Assembly (NCBI GenBank): GCA_023443705.1
Contig: JAEZTD010000333.1
Location: 1 to 5,682, forward strand
Reading direction: 5' to 3'
DNA: 5,682 bases
Origin: Bacillota bacterium
Lineage (GTDB): Bacteria; Bacillota; Clostridia; Christensenellales; Aristaeellaceae
The position numbers and the translations under genes are program-made. Under the pieces are notes generated by a model. It had not been told where the DNA came from, did not search any database, and worked only from the letters and a program-made list of their open reading frames with translations. This document shows positions 5,661 to 5,682 of this stretch, in pieces; the stretch's first letter is position 1; the number at the start of each line of letters is the position of its first letter.

Positions 5661-5682
5661 CAGTGAATTTATTGAATCATAG

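Noticed and set aside
5654..5682. Possible divergent plus-strand gene starting with ATG at 5654
   Set aside because: No Shine-Dalgarno upstream, it overlaps the -35 box of the operon promoter, and only nine codons are visible.

Overview
The window holds one compact, single-strand (minus) carbohydrate-utilisation operon. In transcription order it contains a secreted sugar-binding protein, two CUT1-type ABC permease subunits, and an intracellular GH42 beta-galactosidase. The GC-rich genes, strong Shine-Dalgarno sites and a sigma-70/sigma-A-type promoter fit a bacterium. The style of the solute-binding protein and the missing dedicated ATPase suggest a GC-rich, probably uncultured gut-type Clostridia (Christensenellales/Oscillospirales-like). 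This is an inference from style only; a diderm or another phylum is not excluded.

Layout from right to left (sense direction). Positions 5571-5682 are an AT-rich leader with a good promoter (TTGACA, 17-nt spacer, TAGTCT with an extended TG) and an inverted repeat over the predicted transcription start that could be an operator. Positions 4266-5570 encode the binding protein. Positions 4215-4244 form a perfect 11-bp intercistronic hairpin. Positions 3235-4146 encode permease 1 (the start may lie further upstream). Positions 2342-3238 encode permease 2, which starts at GTG inside the stop region of permease 1 (GTGA overlap). Positions 2238-2341 are a 104-nt spacer with a weak stem-loop. Positions 171-2237 encode the GH42 enzyme. 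Positions 1-170 are intergenic, with two tandem strong hairpins that probably mark the 3' end of the transcript and a purine-rich Shine-Dalgarno-like sequence at the very edge.

How the genes work together: the binding protein captures a small galactoside outside the membrane and the two permeases form the channel. An ATPase encoded elsewhere (MsmK/MsmX-like sharing is known for this family) would power uptake. The GH42 enzyme, which has no signal peptide, would then release galactose in the cytoplasm. The substrate is inferred from the GH42 gene and not from the transporter sequence. I see no mobile element, CRISPR array, tRNA or rRNA, and no sign of a wholly new system. The observations most worth a second look are the binding protein without a lipobox, the intercistronic hairpin, the operator candidate, the tandem 3' hairpins and the extra N-terminal membrane helix in permease 2.
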